Shown one piece after another: positions 16,631 through 26,056 of a stretch of 64,000 nucleotides of DNA; position 1 is the stretch's first letter; each line of letters begins with the position of its first letter. This stretch comes from Pseudomonas sp. Bout1. Its GTDB lineage: Bacteria > Pseudomonadota > Gammaproteobacteria > Pseudomonadales > Pseudomonadaceae. A program made the translations under genes and the position numbers. The notes under the pieces are model-generated. The model had not been told where the DNA came from and did not search any database. It was given only the letters and a program-made list of their open reading frames with translations. The DNA lies in assembly GCF_034314165.1 (NCBI RefSeq), contig NZ_JAVIWK010000001.1:1503001-1567000 (forward strand). The letters are read 5' to 3'.

Positions 16631-17818
16631 TTACGCCTGAACGAGTGCCTGCTTGCGGCTGGCGATCGCTGTCACCGCATACCCGATCAACGCCGCCAAT
16701 ATCGAGCCGGTCAGGATGCCCATCCGGTCCATGCCCGCGTAATCACTGCTGCCTGGCAAAAACGCCAGGGAGCCGACAAACAGGCTCATGGTGAAGCCGA
16801 TGCCGCACAGGATTGCCACGCCCAGCACCTGGCCCCAGTTGGCGCCGGCGGGCAGCGCGGCAAGGCCGGTTTTGACCATGACCCAGGTGAAACCCAGTAC
16901 GCCAACGGTCTTGCCCAGCAGCAGGCCGGCGGCGATGCCCATCGGCACGTGGTGGGTGAAGCTCTCCAGGTTGACGCCCGTCAGCGAGACGCCGGCATTG
17001 GCGAAGGCAAACAGCGGCAGGATCGCGTAGGCCACCCAAGGGTGCAGCGCGTGTTCCAGGGTCAGCAGCGGCGAAGGCTCGGCGTTTTTGGTGCGCAAGG
17101 GAATGCAGAATGCCAACGTCACGCCCGCCAGGGTCGCGTGCACACCACTCTTGAGCACGCATACCCACAGGATCAGCCCCACAATCATGTACGGACCCAG
17201 CTTGACCACGCCCAGCCGGTTCATCGCAATCAAGGCGATCAGGCATGCCGCTGCACCGGCCAATGAAGCGCCAGACAGGTCGGCGGAGTAGAACAGGGCA
17301 ATGACGATGATCGCGCCAAGGTCGTCGATGATGGCCAATGTCATCAGGAACAACTTCAGCGACACCGGCACGCGTTTGCCCAGCAGGGCCAGTACACCCA
17401 GTGCAAAGGCAATGTCGGTAGCCATGGGGATCGCCCAGCCACCGAGGGCGGCCGGGTTGTCCTTGTTCAGCGCCCAGTAGATCAGCGCCGGTACCACCAT
17501 GCCGCCGATGGCTGCCGCGCCGGGTAGTACCACTTGCGAGGGCTTGGACAGTTGGCCATCGAGCAACTCGCGTTTGACCTCAAGGCCGATCAGCAGGAAG
17601 AACAAGGCCATCAGGCCGTCATTGATCCACAGCAGCGCTGGCTTGGCGATTTTCAGCGCGCCAATTTGTGCGACCACCGGGACGTCGAGAAAGCTCGCGT
17701 ACAAGTGCGACAACGGTGAGTTGTTGATGATCAGCGCCAAGGCGGCGGCAGCGATCAGCAGCAGACCGCTGGCAGCTTCCAGCTGGAAGAAACGGGTGAA
17801 AGTGCTACGCAGAGGCAA
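16631..17818 (-). CDS. nhaA: Na+/H+ antiporter NhaA
   Basis: A 395-residue inner-membrane antiporter that exports Na+ (or Li+) in exchange for protons, for salt and alkaline pH tolerance. Family motifs are [20 protein letters not shown] and the ion-binding pair in [17 protein letters not shown] (the two Asp equal to D163/D164 of E. coli). About 12 helices are expected. I place the start at the TTG giving (M)[14 protein letters not shown] because GGAGAG lies at proper distance; the longer frame from a TTG six codons up lacks a ribosome site. Confidence 0.93.
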   Translation of the reverse strand: MPLRSTFTRFFQLEAASGLLLIAAAALALIINNSPLSHLYASFLDVPVVAQIGALKIAKPALLWINDGLMALFFLLIGLEVKRELLDGQLSKPSQVVLPGAAAIGGMVVPALIYWALNKDNPAALGGWAIPMATDIAFALGVLALLGKRVPVSLKLFLMTLAIIDDLGAIIVIALFYSADLSGASLAGAAACLIALIAMNRLGVVKLGPYMIVGLILWVCVLKSGVHATLAGVTLAFCIPLRTKNAEPSPLLTLEHALHPWVAYAILPLFAFANAGVSLTGVNLESFTHHVPMGIAAGLLLGKTVGVLGFTWVMVKTGLAALPAGANWGQVLGVAILCGIGFTMSLFVGSLAFLPGSSDYAGMDRMGILTGSILAALIGYAVTAIASRKQALVQA

Positions 17819-18034
17819 GGGATGCTCTCCAATCAAGGTTCAATAGGTGGGTACCCTAACCCGTACCGTTAGTTGTTAAAACAAAAGTTATATTCTTATT
17901 TGTTATAAGGAATCGGTCCGATCAGTTGCGCGCAAAACCCGGAAAATTGTGTGTCCAATTGAGTCATGACTGTATCTGTGTGGAGTGTAGGAAACATCCT
18001 AAGATCAAGTCTGAAATCCTTAGAGAAACCGATC

Positions 18035-19129
18035 ATGAGCGACAACCGCCAATGGGCCCGCGAAGCCATCCGTATTATTGAAGCGGACTTCCAGCGCAGC
18101 GCCGACACCCATCTGATCCCCTTGCCGTTACCGGGTTTGCCAGGCATCGAACTGTATTTCAAGGACGAGTCCAGCCATCCCACCGGCAGCCTGAAACACC
18201 GGTTGGCGCGATCGTTGTTCCTCTATGCGTTGTGTAATGGCTGGCTCAAGCCCGGTGCGCCAGTGATCGAGGCATCCAGTGGCTCCACGGCGATTTCCGA
18301 GGCGTACTTCGCCCGGCTGCTGGGCTTGGCGTTTATTGCGGTGATGCCGGCCACCACTTCTCAGGAAAAAATTGCGCAGATCGCCTTCTACGGTGGCAAG
18401 AGTCATCTGGTACAGGACCCGACGCAGATCTACGCCGAATCCGAGCGTCTGGCCCGGGAAAGCGGTGGCCATTTCATGGACCAGTTCACTTATGCCGAAC
18501 GCGCCACCGACTGGCGCGCCAACAACAACATTGCTGAATCGATCTTCCAGCAACTGCGCTTTGAGCGTTACCCGGAACCGAGCTGGTTGATTTCCAGTCC
18601 CGGCACGGGCGGCACCACGGCGACGTTGGGACGGTATGTGCGTTATCGCCAGCACTGCACCCGGGTGTTGTGCGCGGACGCGGAGCGTTCGGTGTTTTTC
18701 GACTATTACCTGAGTGGCGACGCCAGCCTGCGCCTGGACTGTGGTTCGCGCATCGAGGGTATTGGCCGGCCCCGGGTTGAGGCGTCGTTCTTGCCCAAGG
18801 TGATTGATGCGATGGTCAAGGTGCCGGATGCGCTGTCCCTGGCGGCCATGCATTACCTGGCCCAGCGTTTGGGCCGGCGAGTGGGCGGTTCCAGCGGCAC
18901 CAACCTGATTGGCGCGTTGGTAGCGGCGCAGCAGATGAAAGCGGCGGGGGAGTCGGGCTCGATCGTGGCGATCTTGTGCGACGGTGGTGAGCGCTATGCC
19001 ACGACCTATTACGATCCGGCCTGGCTGGCGGGGCAGGGGTATGAGCTGGACGGCTTGATTGCGGCCGTTGCGGCGAGTGTCGAGCGGGGAGAGGCGCTGC
19101 CGGACAGCGTGTTGCGCGCCAATATCTGA
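18035..19129 (+). CDS. PLP-dependent cysteine synthase-like enzyme
   Basis: A 364-residue fold type II PLP enzyme of the O-acetylserine sulfhydrylase/cystathionine beta-synthase group. The Schiff-base Lys is in SSHPTGSLKHR, the substrate loop is EASSGSTAISEAYFA, and the phosphate-cradle glycine loop is SSPGTGGTTATLGR. Length and the SGTNLIGAL and CDGGERYATTYY motifs resemble the Pseudomonas 'PLP-dependent cysteine synthase family' proteins, some of which act as cysteine desulfhydrases; the direction of the reaction is not decided here. I chose the ATG of MSDNRQWAREA over a start 23 codons up, which lacks domain support. Divergent from nhaA. Confidence 0.85.
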   Translation: MSDNRQWAREAIRIIEADFQRSADTHLIPLPLPGLPGIELYFKDESSHPTGSLKHRLARSLFLYALCNGWLKPGAPVIEASSGSTAISEAYFARLLGLAFIAVMPATTSQEKIAQIAFYGGKSHLVQDPTQIYAESERLARESGGHFMDQFTYAERATDWRANNNIAESIFQQLRFERYPEPSWLISSPGTGGTTATLGRYVRYRQHCTRVLCADAERSVFFDYYLSGDASLRLDCGSRIEGIGRPRVEASFLPKVIDAMVKVPDALSLAAMHYLAQRLGRRVGGSSGTNLIGALVAAQQMKAAGESGSIVAILCDGGERYATTYYDPAWLAGQGYELDGLIAAVAASVERGEALPDSVLRANI

Positions 19130-19138
19130 AACACCCAC

Positions 19139-19204
19139 TGTAGGAGCCGGCTTGCCGGCGATGGCGATCTTGAGGATGCCATCGCCGGCAAGCCGGCTCC
19201 TACA
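19139..19204. repeat. REP doublet
   Basis: Arms 19141-19165 and 19178-19202 are exact reverse complements with core GGAGCCGGCTTGCCGGCGAT, separated by 12 bases, between convergent genes. This is the CCGGC variant of the REP family. Confidence 0.9.
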
Positions 19205-19214
19205 AGGTTTTAGG

Positions 19215-20828
19215 TCAGGCCTCGATACCCAACATGTCCCGCGCCAGCGCTTCGGCAATCCGAATCCCGTCGACGCCCGCCGACAAGATCCCGCCGGCAT
19301 AACCGGCACCTTCGCCCGCCGGGAACAGACCTTTCACGTTGAGACTCTGCATCGATTCGTTACGGGTAATCCGCAGCGGTGATGAAGTGCGGGTCTCGAT
19401 CCCGGTCAGCACCGCGTCGTGCAGCGAGTAGCCTTTGATCTGCTTCTCGAACGCCGGCAGCGCTTCGCGGATGGCTTCGATGGCAAAGTCCGGCAATGCC
19501 AGGGCCAGGTCACCCCAGGCCACACCGGGTTTGTAGGACGGTTCCACAGTGCCGGTGGCGGTGGACGGCTTGCCATTGATGAAATCACCCACCAACTGCG
19601 CCGGTGCTTCGTAGTTGCTGCCGCCGAGGATGAACGCGTGGGATTCCAGGCGCTCCTGCAACTCGATGCCGGCCAGTGGGCCGCCCGGGTAATCAACGTC
19701 CGGGGTGATACCCACCACGATCCCGGAGTTGGCGTTGCGCTCGTTACGCGAGTATTGGCTCATGCCATTGGTCACTACGCGGTTCGGCTCTGATGTCGCC
19801 GCTACCACAGTGCCGCCCGGGCACATGCAGAAGCTGTACACCGAACGGCCGTTCTTGGCGTGGTGCACCAGCTTGTAGTCGGCCGCCCCGAGTTTCGGGT
19901 GCCCGGCGTATTTGCCCAGGCGCGCGGCGTCGATCAGCGATTGCGGGTGTTCGATGCGGAAACCCACCGAGAACGGCTTGGCTTCCATGTACACGCCACG
20001 GCCATGCAACATACGGAAAGTGTCGCGGGCGCTGTGGCCGAGGGCCAGGATTACGTGTTTGGACAGGATGTGCTCGCCGCCATCCACCACCACGCCATTC
20101 AACTGGCCGTCTTCGATCAGCACGTCGGTAACACGTTGCTCAAAGCGCACTTCACCGCCCAGGGCGATGATCTGCTGGCGCATGTTTTCCACCACGCCAG
20201 TCAAGCGGAACGTACCGATGTGCGGCTTGCTGACGTAGAGAATTTCGTCCGGCGCGCCGGCCTTGACGAACTCGTGCAGCACTTTGCGACCGTGGAATTT
20301 CGGGTCTTTGATCTGGCTGTAGAGCTTGCCGTCAGAGAAGGTCCCGGCGCCGCCTTCACCAAATTGCACGTTGGATTCGGGGTTCAGCACATTTTTGCGC
20401 CACAGGCCCCAGGTGTCCTTGGTGCGCTGGCGCACTTCGCGGCCGCGTTCGAGGATGATCGGCTTGAAACCCATCTGTGCCAGCAGCAGCCCGGCGAAGA
20501 TCCCGCACGGGCCAAACCCGACGACGATTGGCCGCTCGGTCAGGCCTTCCGGCGCGTGGCCCACGACCTTGTAGCTGATGTCCGGTGCCGGGTTGACGTT
20601 GCGGTCGTCGGCGAATTTGAGCAGCAGCGCTGCCTCGCCTTTGACTTGCAGGTCGACGGTGTAGATGAAGCACAGCTCTGACGACTTTTTGCGAGCGTCG
20701 TAGCTGCGTTTGAACAGGGTGAAATCGAGCAGGTCATCACTGGCGATGCCCAGGCGCTGCACGATGGCAGGCCGCAGGTCTTCTTCGGGATGGTCGATGG
20801 GCAGCTTGAGTTCGGTGATTCGTAACAT
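19215..20828 (-). CDS. FAD-dependent dehydrogenase (COG2509 type)
   Basis: A 537-residue oxidoreductase. Residues about 1-90 form a small N-terminal domain (MLRITELKLPIDHPEEDL). An FAD-binding Rossmann loop follows (PIVVGFGPCGIFAGLLLAQ), then GGAGTFSDGKL and, near the end, GLFPAGEGAGYAGGILSAGVDG, the dinucleotide-binding signature. These proteins resemble geranylgeranyl-reductase-like and HI0933-type flavoproteins; the substrate is unknown. The start is the ATG of MLRITE, nine codons inside the longest frame, because the alternative residues are not family-like. Confidence 0.85.
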   Translation of the reverse strand: MLRITELKLPIDHPEEDLRPAIVQRLGIASDDLLDFTLFKRSYDARKKSSELCFIYTVDLQVKGEAALLLKFADDRNVNPAPDISYKVVGHAPEGLTERPIVVGFGPCGIFAGLLLAQMGFKPIILERGREVRQRTKDTWGLWRKNVLNPESNVQFGEGGAGTFSDGKLYSQIKDPKFHGRKVLHEFVKAGAPDEILYVSKPHIGTFRLTGVVENMRQQIIALGGEVRFEQRVTDVLIEDGQLNGVVVDGGEHILSKHVILALGHSARDTFRMLHGRGVYMEAKPFSVGFRIEHPQSLIDAARLGKYAGHPKLGAADYKLVHHAKNGRSVYSFCMCPGGTVVAATSEPNRVVTNGMSQYSRNERNANSGIVVGITPDVDYPGGPLAGIELQERLESHAFILGGSNYEAPAQLVGDFINGKPSTATGTVEPSYKPGVAWGDLALALPDFAIEAIREALPAFEKQIKGYSLHDAVLTGIETRTSSPLRITRNESMQSLNVKGLFPAGEGAGYAGGILSAGVDGIRIAEALARDMLGIEA

Positions 20829-20936
20829 GACAGGAATCCGGTAGGCGGCGGGCAAAGAGGCCGGCTGTTTTGCAAACCGGCGATTATAAGCCCCAACAGC
20901 GGTTTCCCGTCATGCTAAAACAGCGCAGGGGGGCAA

Positions 20937-21608
20937 TCAGTCGTCCCGCGAGCCGCCGAACGACGCGCAACCGCGCTGCACCTGGCCATTGACCCGCAAC
21001 TCGGCCGACATGTGCTGCAGGCTGCCGCTGGCGCTGTCGACACAGCGCTGGGGCGCTACCCACAATTCGATGTGCTGGTTATTGGCTTCGGTCATCAGGT
21101 TGAACCGTCCGTCGCCCGATTGCTCTTCCACATACGGCACGGCCAATGGCGGCTGGCCCTCGCGTTCCAGCACCATGCCCTTGGCGGTGACGTTCATCGC
21201 CCAGGCCGGCTTGTGGCCGTTGGCCCGCAGGATCATGCGCTTGAAGTCCGGGTCATCGCAGGCCGAGGTAGAGCGCTCGACGCGATACACCTGTTGCAGG
21301 TCCACCGTGCCCTGGGTGCCGCTGGCGACGCCGGAGAACTTGCCACGCAAATCGGCAAACAGCGCACCTTGCTGGCCAGCCAGGGAGGCGGCTTCCTGCA
21401 GGATACTGGTGCCACCGGTGTCGTTGACCACGTAGTTGCGTTTGTCGTTGCAGGGCTGGAACAGCAGTTTGTCACCCTGCGCCGTCAGCTCACCCTGCAT
21501 GCGGGTGAGCCCTGCGAGAGAGGGCTTGGCCGGCTCGCTATCGAACATCTGGCAGGCGGTAAACAGGGGCAACAGGGCGAACAAAGCTAGGGTACGGGCG
21601 GCACGCAT
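20937..21608 (-). CDS. COG3650-type lipoprotein
   Basis: A 223-residue predicted lipoprotein: signal peptide with lipobox LFTACQM (Cys about residue 19), then a beta-rich domain with several paired Cys (PCNDKRNY, SACDDPDF, QRCVDSASG, RGCASF). The motif LLFQPCNDKRNYVVND is shared with the COG3650 family of small envelope proteins. Function unknown. The start is the ATG preceded by GGAGACC; the longer frame upstream is Cys- and Arg-rich without a signal peptide. Confidence 0.72.
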   Translation of the reverse strand: MRAARTLALFALLPLFTACQMFDSEPAKPSLAGLTRMQGELTAQGDKLLFQPCNDKRNYVVNDTGGTSILQEAASLAGQQGALFADLRGKFSGVASGTQGTVDLQQVYRVERSTSACDDPDFKRMILRANGHKPAWAMNVTAKGMVLEREGQPPLAVPYVEEQSGDGRFNLMTEANNQHIELWVAPQRCVDSASGSLQHMSAELRVNGQVQRGCASFGGSRDD

Positions 21609-21750
21609 TATCGGGTCTCCTGATAAGTGCCGCCACGTTACGCAGGCTGGCGGTGCATCACAAGCCCGGCACACAGGTTGAATTGACTGTGGTGAGGGGA
21701 AAAGCCCCCTCGCCACAACACGCTGGCTCGTACCATCAAGCAGGGTATGT

Positions 21751-22350
21751 CTAGCCTACGATGAACGTCTGCCCGGTCTGTAGGCCTTCCACGCTTTTTG
21801 CGTAGGCCAATGCCACTTCTGCACCCGGAGCCGGTTTGTACCCGCGAAAGTACGGTGCGTAGCTGCCCATGGCTTCCAGCAATACGGTCGGGCTGACCGA
21901 GTTGATGCGCAGGCCGCGCGGCAACTCGATCGCCGCGGCCTTCACGAACGCGTCCAGCGCGCCGTTGACCAGGGCCGCCGAGGCGCCGGTGCGAATCGGG
22001 TCGCGGTTGAGAATGCCGCTGGTGAAGGTGAACGATGCACCGTCATTGGCGAACTCACGACCGATCAGCAGCAGGTTGACCTGGCCCATCAGCTTGTCTT
22101 GCAGGCCCAGGTCGAAGTCGGCTGCGCTCATGTCACCCAGGGCCACGAAGTTGACGCTGCCGGCAGCGCAGACCAGTGCGTCAAATTTGCCGGTCTGCTC
22201 AAACAGTTTGTGGATCGAGGCGCTGTCGCTGATATCGACCTGGAAGTCGCCGCTCTTGCGGCCAATGCTGATCACTTCATGCCGTTGGGACAGCTCTGCC
22301 TTGACCGCCGAGCCCACGGTACCGCTTGCGCCAATCAACAGGATTTTCAT
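21751..22350 (-). CDS. Short-chain dehydrogenase-like protein lacking the Tyr-Lys pair
   Basis: A 199-residue atypical SDR. The nucleotide-binding loop is LLIGASGTVGSAV (residues 4-16) and the adenine-ring motif is CAAGSVNF. After the strand FTFTSGILNRDP, where an active SDR has YxxxK, the sequence is SAALVNGALDAFV, with no Tyr or Lys in register. It may bind NADP(H) without usual catalysis, or use other residues; several annotated 'short chain dehydrogenases' of about 200 residues share this. It is divergent from a LysR gene 104 bases away, which likely regulates it. Confidence 0.82.
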   Translation of the reverse strand: MKILLIGASGTVGSAVKAELSQRHEVISIGRKSGDFQVDISDSASIHKLFEQTGKFDALVCAAGSVNFVALGDMSAADFDLGLQDKLMGQVNLLLIGREFANDGASFTFTSGILNRDPIRTGASAALVNGALDAFVKAAAIELPRGLRINSVSPTVLLEAMGSYAPYFRGYKPAPGAEVALAYAKSVEGLQTGQTFIVG

Positions 22351-22400
22351 CGTGCCTTCCTCCAGATGTGTAGGTGAGGTTTCAGTCTAGAGTGATTTTT

Positions 22401-22416
22401 TGCGCGGATAAGCGCA
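22401..22416. promoter_or_regulatory. Candidate LysR operator
   Basis: TGCGCGGATAAGCGCA: five-base inverted arms TGCGC/GCGCA with a six-base centre, midway between the divergent SDR and LysR genes. LysR regulators usually bind T-N11-A palindromes in such places, so this is the best operator candidate here. Confidence 0.45.
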
Positions 22417-22454
22417 CTAATAGGCAACCTTTGGTTTTCAAATGGAAACAATCC

Positions 22455-23363
22455 ATGAGCGAAATGGATGACCTGGCGGCGTTTGCGGTGCTCATCGAAG
22501 CCGGCAGCTTTACCCTGGCCGCCCAGCAATTGGGTTGCAGCAAGGGGCAGTTGTCCAAGCGCATCAGCCAGTTGGAAGCACAGTTTTCGGTGGTGTTGCT
22601 GCACCGGACCACTCGCCGCCTGAGCCTGACGGCGGCGGGTGCAGCGCTGTTGCCTCAGGCGCAGGCGTTGGTGGTTCAGGTGGAGCGGGCGCGTCAGGCG
22701 TTGGCCCGGCTCAAGGACGATTTGGTCGGCCCTGTGCGTATGACGGTTCCGGTTTCTTTGGGAGAAACCTTCTTCGATGGTTTGTTGCTGGAATTTTCCA
22801 GGGAGTACCCGCAGGTGCAGATCGAACTGGAACTCAACAACCAGTATCGAGACCTGGCGCGGGACGGCTTTGACCTGGCGGTGCGCTCGGAAGTCGCCAA
22901 CGACGAGCGCCTGGTGGCCAAGCCGTTGCTCGCCTGGCACGAAATGACCTGCGCCAGCCCGGCTTATCTGGAACAACACGGCGAGCCGCTGGCGCCGGCT
23001 GAACTGGTGGGCCACAACTGCCTGCTGAACAGCCACTACAGCGGTCGTGAAGAGTGGCTGTATCACCAGCAACATGAGCTATTACGGGTTCGCGTCTCCG
23101 GCACCTTTGCCTCCAACCACTACAACTTGTTGAAGAAGGCTGCGCTGGTGGGCGCGGGCATCGCACGTTTGCCATCCTACGTACTACACGCGGAATTGGC
23201 TGACGGTCGCCTGCGCTGGCTCCTGCGTGATTATCAGACCCGCAGCATGCCGATGTACCTGGTGCATCCGTACCAGGGCGGCCTGCCGCGCCGCACCCAG
23301 GTATTGGCGGATTATCTCGTGGGCTGGTTCAAGCGCAGCGGCGAGGCCCTGGATCGCCTTTAG
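22455..23363 (+). CDS. LysR-family transcriptional regulator
   Basis: A 302-residue regulator. The winged HTH is at residues 1-60 (MDDLAAFAVLIEAGSFTLAAQQLGCSKGQLSKRISQLEAQFSVVLLHRTTR) and the periplasmic-binding-like effector domain covers about 90-295. It belongs to the AaeR/CrgA-like group judged by the RLSLTAAGAALLPQA linker. I chose the ATG of MSEMDDLAAF. It probably controls the divergent SDR gene. Its last bases overlap the end of the convergent DoxX gene by four bases. Confidence 0.9.
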   Translation: MSEMDDLAAFAVLIEAGSFTLAAQQLGCSKGQLSKRISQLEAQFSVVLLHRTTRRLSLTAAGAALLPQAQALVVQVERARQALARLKDDLVGPVRMTVPVSLGETFFDGLLLEFSREYPQVQIELELNNQYRDLARDGFDLAVRSEVANDERLVAKPLLAWHEMTCASPAYLEQHGEPLAPAELVGHNCLLNSHYSGREEWLYHQQHELLRVRVSGTFASNHYNLLKKAALVGAGIARLPSYVLHAELADGRLRWLLRDYQTRSMPMYLVHPYQGGLPRRTQVLADYLVGWFKRSGEALDRL

Positions 23364-23845
23364 CGGTAGCGCCGTGCAATCAGGTGATCGATGGAGAAGC
23401 AGCCCGGTCCCTTGGCCATCAACAGCAACAGCAGCGCGATCCACGTGCCGTGGGTCGGGTAGGCGTCCGGGTACACGAACAGCTGAATGGTCAGGGTCAT
23501 GCCCAGCAACGCCAACGCCGAGAACCGTGTGGCAAACCCCACCAGAATCAGCACCGGGAAAAAGTGCTCGGCGAACGCAGCCATGTGCGCGGCCACTTCC
23601 GCTGACAGCAGTGGCACGTGGTATTCACTGCGAAACAGCGGCAGTGTGGACGGCGCCAAGTGTGGCCAGCCCAGTTGGAAGGTGCCGCCGATCAGGTCCA
23701 CGGCGAAGCCTTCGACCTTGGTCTGGCCGGATTTCCAGAACACTGCCGCAATCGAGAAGCGTGCGACGAAGGCGATCAGGCCGTAGGGGATTTTCTCGAA
23801 GAGCTGAATGATCCGTTGGATCAGGCCGGGAGCGGTGGCGTTCAT
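23360..23845 (-). CDS. DoxX-family membrane protein of the bufferin operon
   Basis: A 161-residue inner-membrane protein with four helices (LIAFVARFSIAAVFW; HMAAFAEHFFPVLILVGFA; FSALALLGMTLTIQLFVYP; WIALLLLLMAKGPGCFSID). The RFSIAAVFWKSGQTK and FSIDHLIARRYR ends are DoxX hallmarks. The start (MNATAPGL) overlaps the upstream DUF2063 stop as ATGA, so it is the last gene of the DUF2282-DUF692-DUF2063-DoxX operon. DoxX proteins accompany many MNIO RiPP clusters; a redox role at the membrane is inferred, not shown. Confidence 0.88.
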   Translation of the reverse strand: MNATAPGLIQRIIQLFEKIPYGLIAFVARFSIAAVFWKSGQTKVEGFAVDLIGGTFQLGWPHLAPSTLPLFRSEYHVPLLSAEVAAHMAAFAEHFFPVLILVGFATRFSALALLGMTLTIQLFVYPDAYPTHGTWIALLLLLMAKGPGCFSIDHLIARRYR

Positions 23846-24618
23846 GGCGATACCTTTTGTTCTGTGTGCAAGTGGGTGATGGCGCCGTGGCCAATCAGCA
23901 GCGCCAGGCATTGGTGCAGGTCAAATTCGGCGGCCGCATCAAGGGCATAGGCCACGGCCATTTCCAGCGGCCAGCCGTTTTGCAGGCTGTTGATAAACGC
24001 CACTGAGCCGCTGTCGATGTGGAACACCTTCACGTCCAGGCCGCTGCGTAATATCAGCGCGCTTTGGGCATGGAAAGGGTCGAGGGTAGCGAGGGATTCG
24101 GCTGTCTGATGCGCGGCCCATAATCCCACCACGGCGTAGGACGAGTTCAGGGTGGCGAGGGACGGATGCAGTTGCAGGCGCAGATCGCTTACGTCTGATT
24201 GGTGTTGCAGGGCGGCGATGACGTCCTGTTGATCCAGTGCCACCGCGTCTGCGGCGTGATAGGCCCTGACCCGCAGCCGCTCCAGGCGTGCCACGTCAGC
24301 CAGGTAGGGCACGCTGGCGGCGGGGGCAAAGCCCTGGATAAAGTCGGCCAGGTCGCCGCCGTACTCATTGATCAGCGCGCTGGTCGGCGGGAAACCCTGA
24401 ACATACACGCCGGCCATTGCGCGAAAAAACTCATCGCCTACCAATTGCAACGTGACCGGGTAGCCGGCTGCCAGGGCGTTAATCAGCGAGCTGTGAACAT
24501 TGTTGCGATACACCGCAAAACGGCTGGCGGGATCGGCACCGTTGTAGCTGAACAAGCCTTGTGGGCAGCTCTCATCGGGTGACAGCAGGGCACTGGCGAA
24601 TACGTCATGACGGCTCAT
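23842..24618 (-). CDS. bufC: BufC/HvfC-type DUF2063 partner protein
   Basis: A 258-residue protein whose N-terminal domain (about 1-100, [35 protein letters not shown]) is the DUF2063 fold, once called a putative DNA-binding domain. In RiPP clusters such proteins bind the precursor peptide and hand it to the DUF692 oxidase. The C-terminal half is a winged-helix-like partner region. It overlaps the DUF692 stop by four bases, so the two are coupled and probably form the modifying complex. Confidence 0.85.
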   Translation of the reverse strand: MSRHDVFASALLSPDESCPQGLFSYNGADPASRFAVYRNNVHSSLINALAAGYPVTLQLVGDEFFRAMAGVYVQGFPPTSALINEYGGDLADFIQGFAPAASVPYLADVARLERLRVRAYHAADAVALDQQDVIAALQHQSDVSDLRLQLHPSLATLNSSYAVVGLWAAHQTAESLATLDPFHAQSALILRSGLDVKVFHIDSGSVAFINSLQNGWPLEMAVAYALDAAAEFDLHQCLALLIGHGAITHLHTEQKVSP

Positions 24619-25490
24619 GGGCGCGCCTCCAGCAGGAAGCGTTCGGCCTGGCGCGCTTCGGCGTGCAGCACGCTGAAGGCCGGCACCTGGTTGTCACGCT
24701 CGATCAGTGTGGCGACTGGCCCGGTGCGCGCAAGCACGTGCTGGTAAAGCTGCCATACCGCGTTGTCGATCGGCGCGCCGTGATCATCAATCAGCAAACG
24801 ATCACCAAGGCTGTCAGTGTCTTCGGCAAACCCTGCCAGATGAATCTCGCCCACCGCGTGCAGCGGCAAGGCATCGATGTACTTCAGCGGGTCTTGCTGG
24901 TGGTTGATGCACGACACATACACATTGTTGACGTCCAGCAGCAGCCCGCAGCCGGTGCGGCGGATCACTTCGCTGATGAAGTCGGTCTCTTGCAGGGTGG
25001 AGCACTGGAACTGCAGGTAGGTCGAGGGGTTCTCCAGCAGCATTGGCCGTTGCAGTCGGGTTTGGACCTGGTCCACGTGTTCGCACACCCGCGTGAGGGT
25101 TTCATCGTCATACGCCAGTGGCAGCAAATCATTGAGAAACACCGGGCCGTGGCTGGACCAGGCCAGGTGTTCGGAAAAGGAGTGGGGTTGATAGCGTTCG
25201 ATCAGCCTCGCAAGGCGCGCCAGGTGGTCATCGTTCAGCGGACCTTCGCCGCCGATCGACAGGCCCACACCGTGCAGCGACAGCGGGTACTGTTCGCGGA
25301 TCAAACCCAGGTAGTGATGGAAAGGCCCGCCGGCCACCATATAGTTTTCGGCGTGGACTTCGAAAAAACCGATGTCGGGGGAAGTCTTGAGCACTTCATT
25401 GAAGTGCTCGTTCTTGAGCCCCAGCCCGGCCCGACGGGGGAGGCCAGGCGCCTGAGCCTGGGAGATGGAGTGGGTGCATGAAAGCGTCAT
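24615..25490 (-). CDS. bufB: MNIO (DUF692) RiPP-modifying oxidase
   Basis: A 291-residue TIM-barrel multinuclear iron oxidase. Metal-site motifs are visible in order: [65 protein letters not shown] and LIERDNQVP. Family members (MbnB, ChrH, TglH, BufB) oxidise cysteines of a precursor peptide; BufB turns core Cys into thiooxazole. The precursor gene is 26 bases upstream and DUF2063 overlaps downstream, so the substrate should be the DUF2282 peptide. All expected His/Asp/Glu ligands appear present. Confidence 0.92.
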   Translation of the reverse strand: MTLSCTHSISQAQAPGLPRRAGLGLKNEHFNEVLKTSPDIGFFEVHAENYMVAGGPFHHYLGLIREQYPLSLHGVGLSIGGEGPLNDDHLARLARLIERYQPHSFSEHLAWSSHGPVFLNDLLPLAYDDETLTRVCEHVDQVQTRLQRPMLLENPSTYLQFQCSTLQETDFISEVIRRTGCGLLLDVNNVYVSCINHQQDPLKYIDALPLHAVGEIHLAGFAEDTDSLGDRLLIDDHGAPIDNAVWQLYQHVLARTGPVATLIERDNQVPAFSVLHAEARQAERFLLEARP

Positions 25491-25516
25491 CGTCAGTACT
25501 CAGGCTGCGCAGGGTT

Positions 25517-25822
25517 TCAGGACTTGGCGGTGAAGGCCGCTTCCTGGCCAAAACCGCTTGGCGAGGTGGCGCTTGGGGTTTTAAGGCAGGTGCCGGCCGG
25601 GACCAATTTCCAGGCGTTGGCTTGATCCTTGACCTTCGAGGTGCCCGCGCAAGAGGTGCCAGCGCCTGCAGCGCAATCGTTCTTGCCGGCTTCGGCCACA
25701 CCGAAGCATTTTTGCATGTCATCGGCAGCGTGGGCGGTGGTGGTCAGGGCGGACAGGCTCAGGGCCGAACCCAGGGCCAGGATGAGGGTAGCGGCGGACA
25801 GCGAACGGGTTTTGGTAGTCAT
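25517..25822 (-). CDS. bufA: Bufferin-type DUF2282 precursor peptide
   Basis: A 101-residue precursor: a Sec signal peptide (to about AHA, residue 32), then a short Cys-containing core with C39 (MQKCFG), C50 ([10 protein letters not shown]), C58 (GTSCAG) and C79 (AGTCLKT), and a hydrophilic tail. The EAGKNDC spacing is the DUF2282 signature. In described bufferins the two middle Cys are oxidised by the MNIO enzyme and the outer two form a disulphide, giving a periplasmic copper-binding peptide. It heads a four-gene operon; a GTAAC element at 25900-25904 on this strand may be a sigma-factor -35. Confidence 0.88.
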   Translation of the reverse strand: MTTKTRSLSAATLILALGSALSLSALTTTAHAADDMQKCFGVAEAGKNDCAAGAGTSCAGTSKVKDQANAWKLVPAGTCLKTPSATSPSGFGQEAAFTAKS

Positions 25823-25942
25823 GGTGTATCTCCAGCAGTGGGTTGAGTTGGCAAGCTTAGTTGCCTGCTTACACCACTAGAGATAGGGAGGAGGGATTCG
25901 TTACAAACCTGGCGAAAATAATTTCAGGTTTCGCCAAACAAG

Positions 25943-26029
25943 TGTGGGAGCTGGCTTGCCTGCGATGCTGACGCCTCGGTGTTTCAGTTCCACCGAGGCG
26001 ATGCTATCGCAGGCAAGCCAGCTCCCACA
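25943..26029. repeat. REP doublet
   Basis: Arms 25943-25966 and 26006-26029 (TGTGGGAGCTGGCTTGCCTG core) are exact inverted copies with a 39-base spacer that holds a second small palindrome (CGCCTCGGTG/CACCGAGGCG). It separates the bufferin promoter from the end of livF. Confidence 0.92.
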
Positions 26030-26056
26030 GAGGCCGGCTTTTACTTCCAGACGGCA

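Noticed and set aside
19860..20681. 273-codon plus-strand frame opposite the FAD enzyme
   Set aside because: No domain and His/Val/Gln-rich antisense composition.
24561..25481. 306-codon plus-strand frame opposite the DUF692 gene
   Set aside because: The minus-strand gene carries the complete MNIO motif set and operon overlaps; the plus frame has none.
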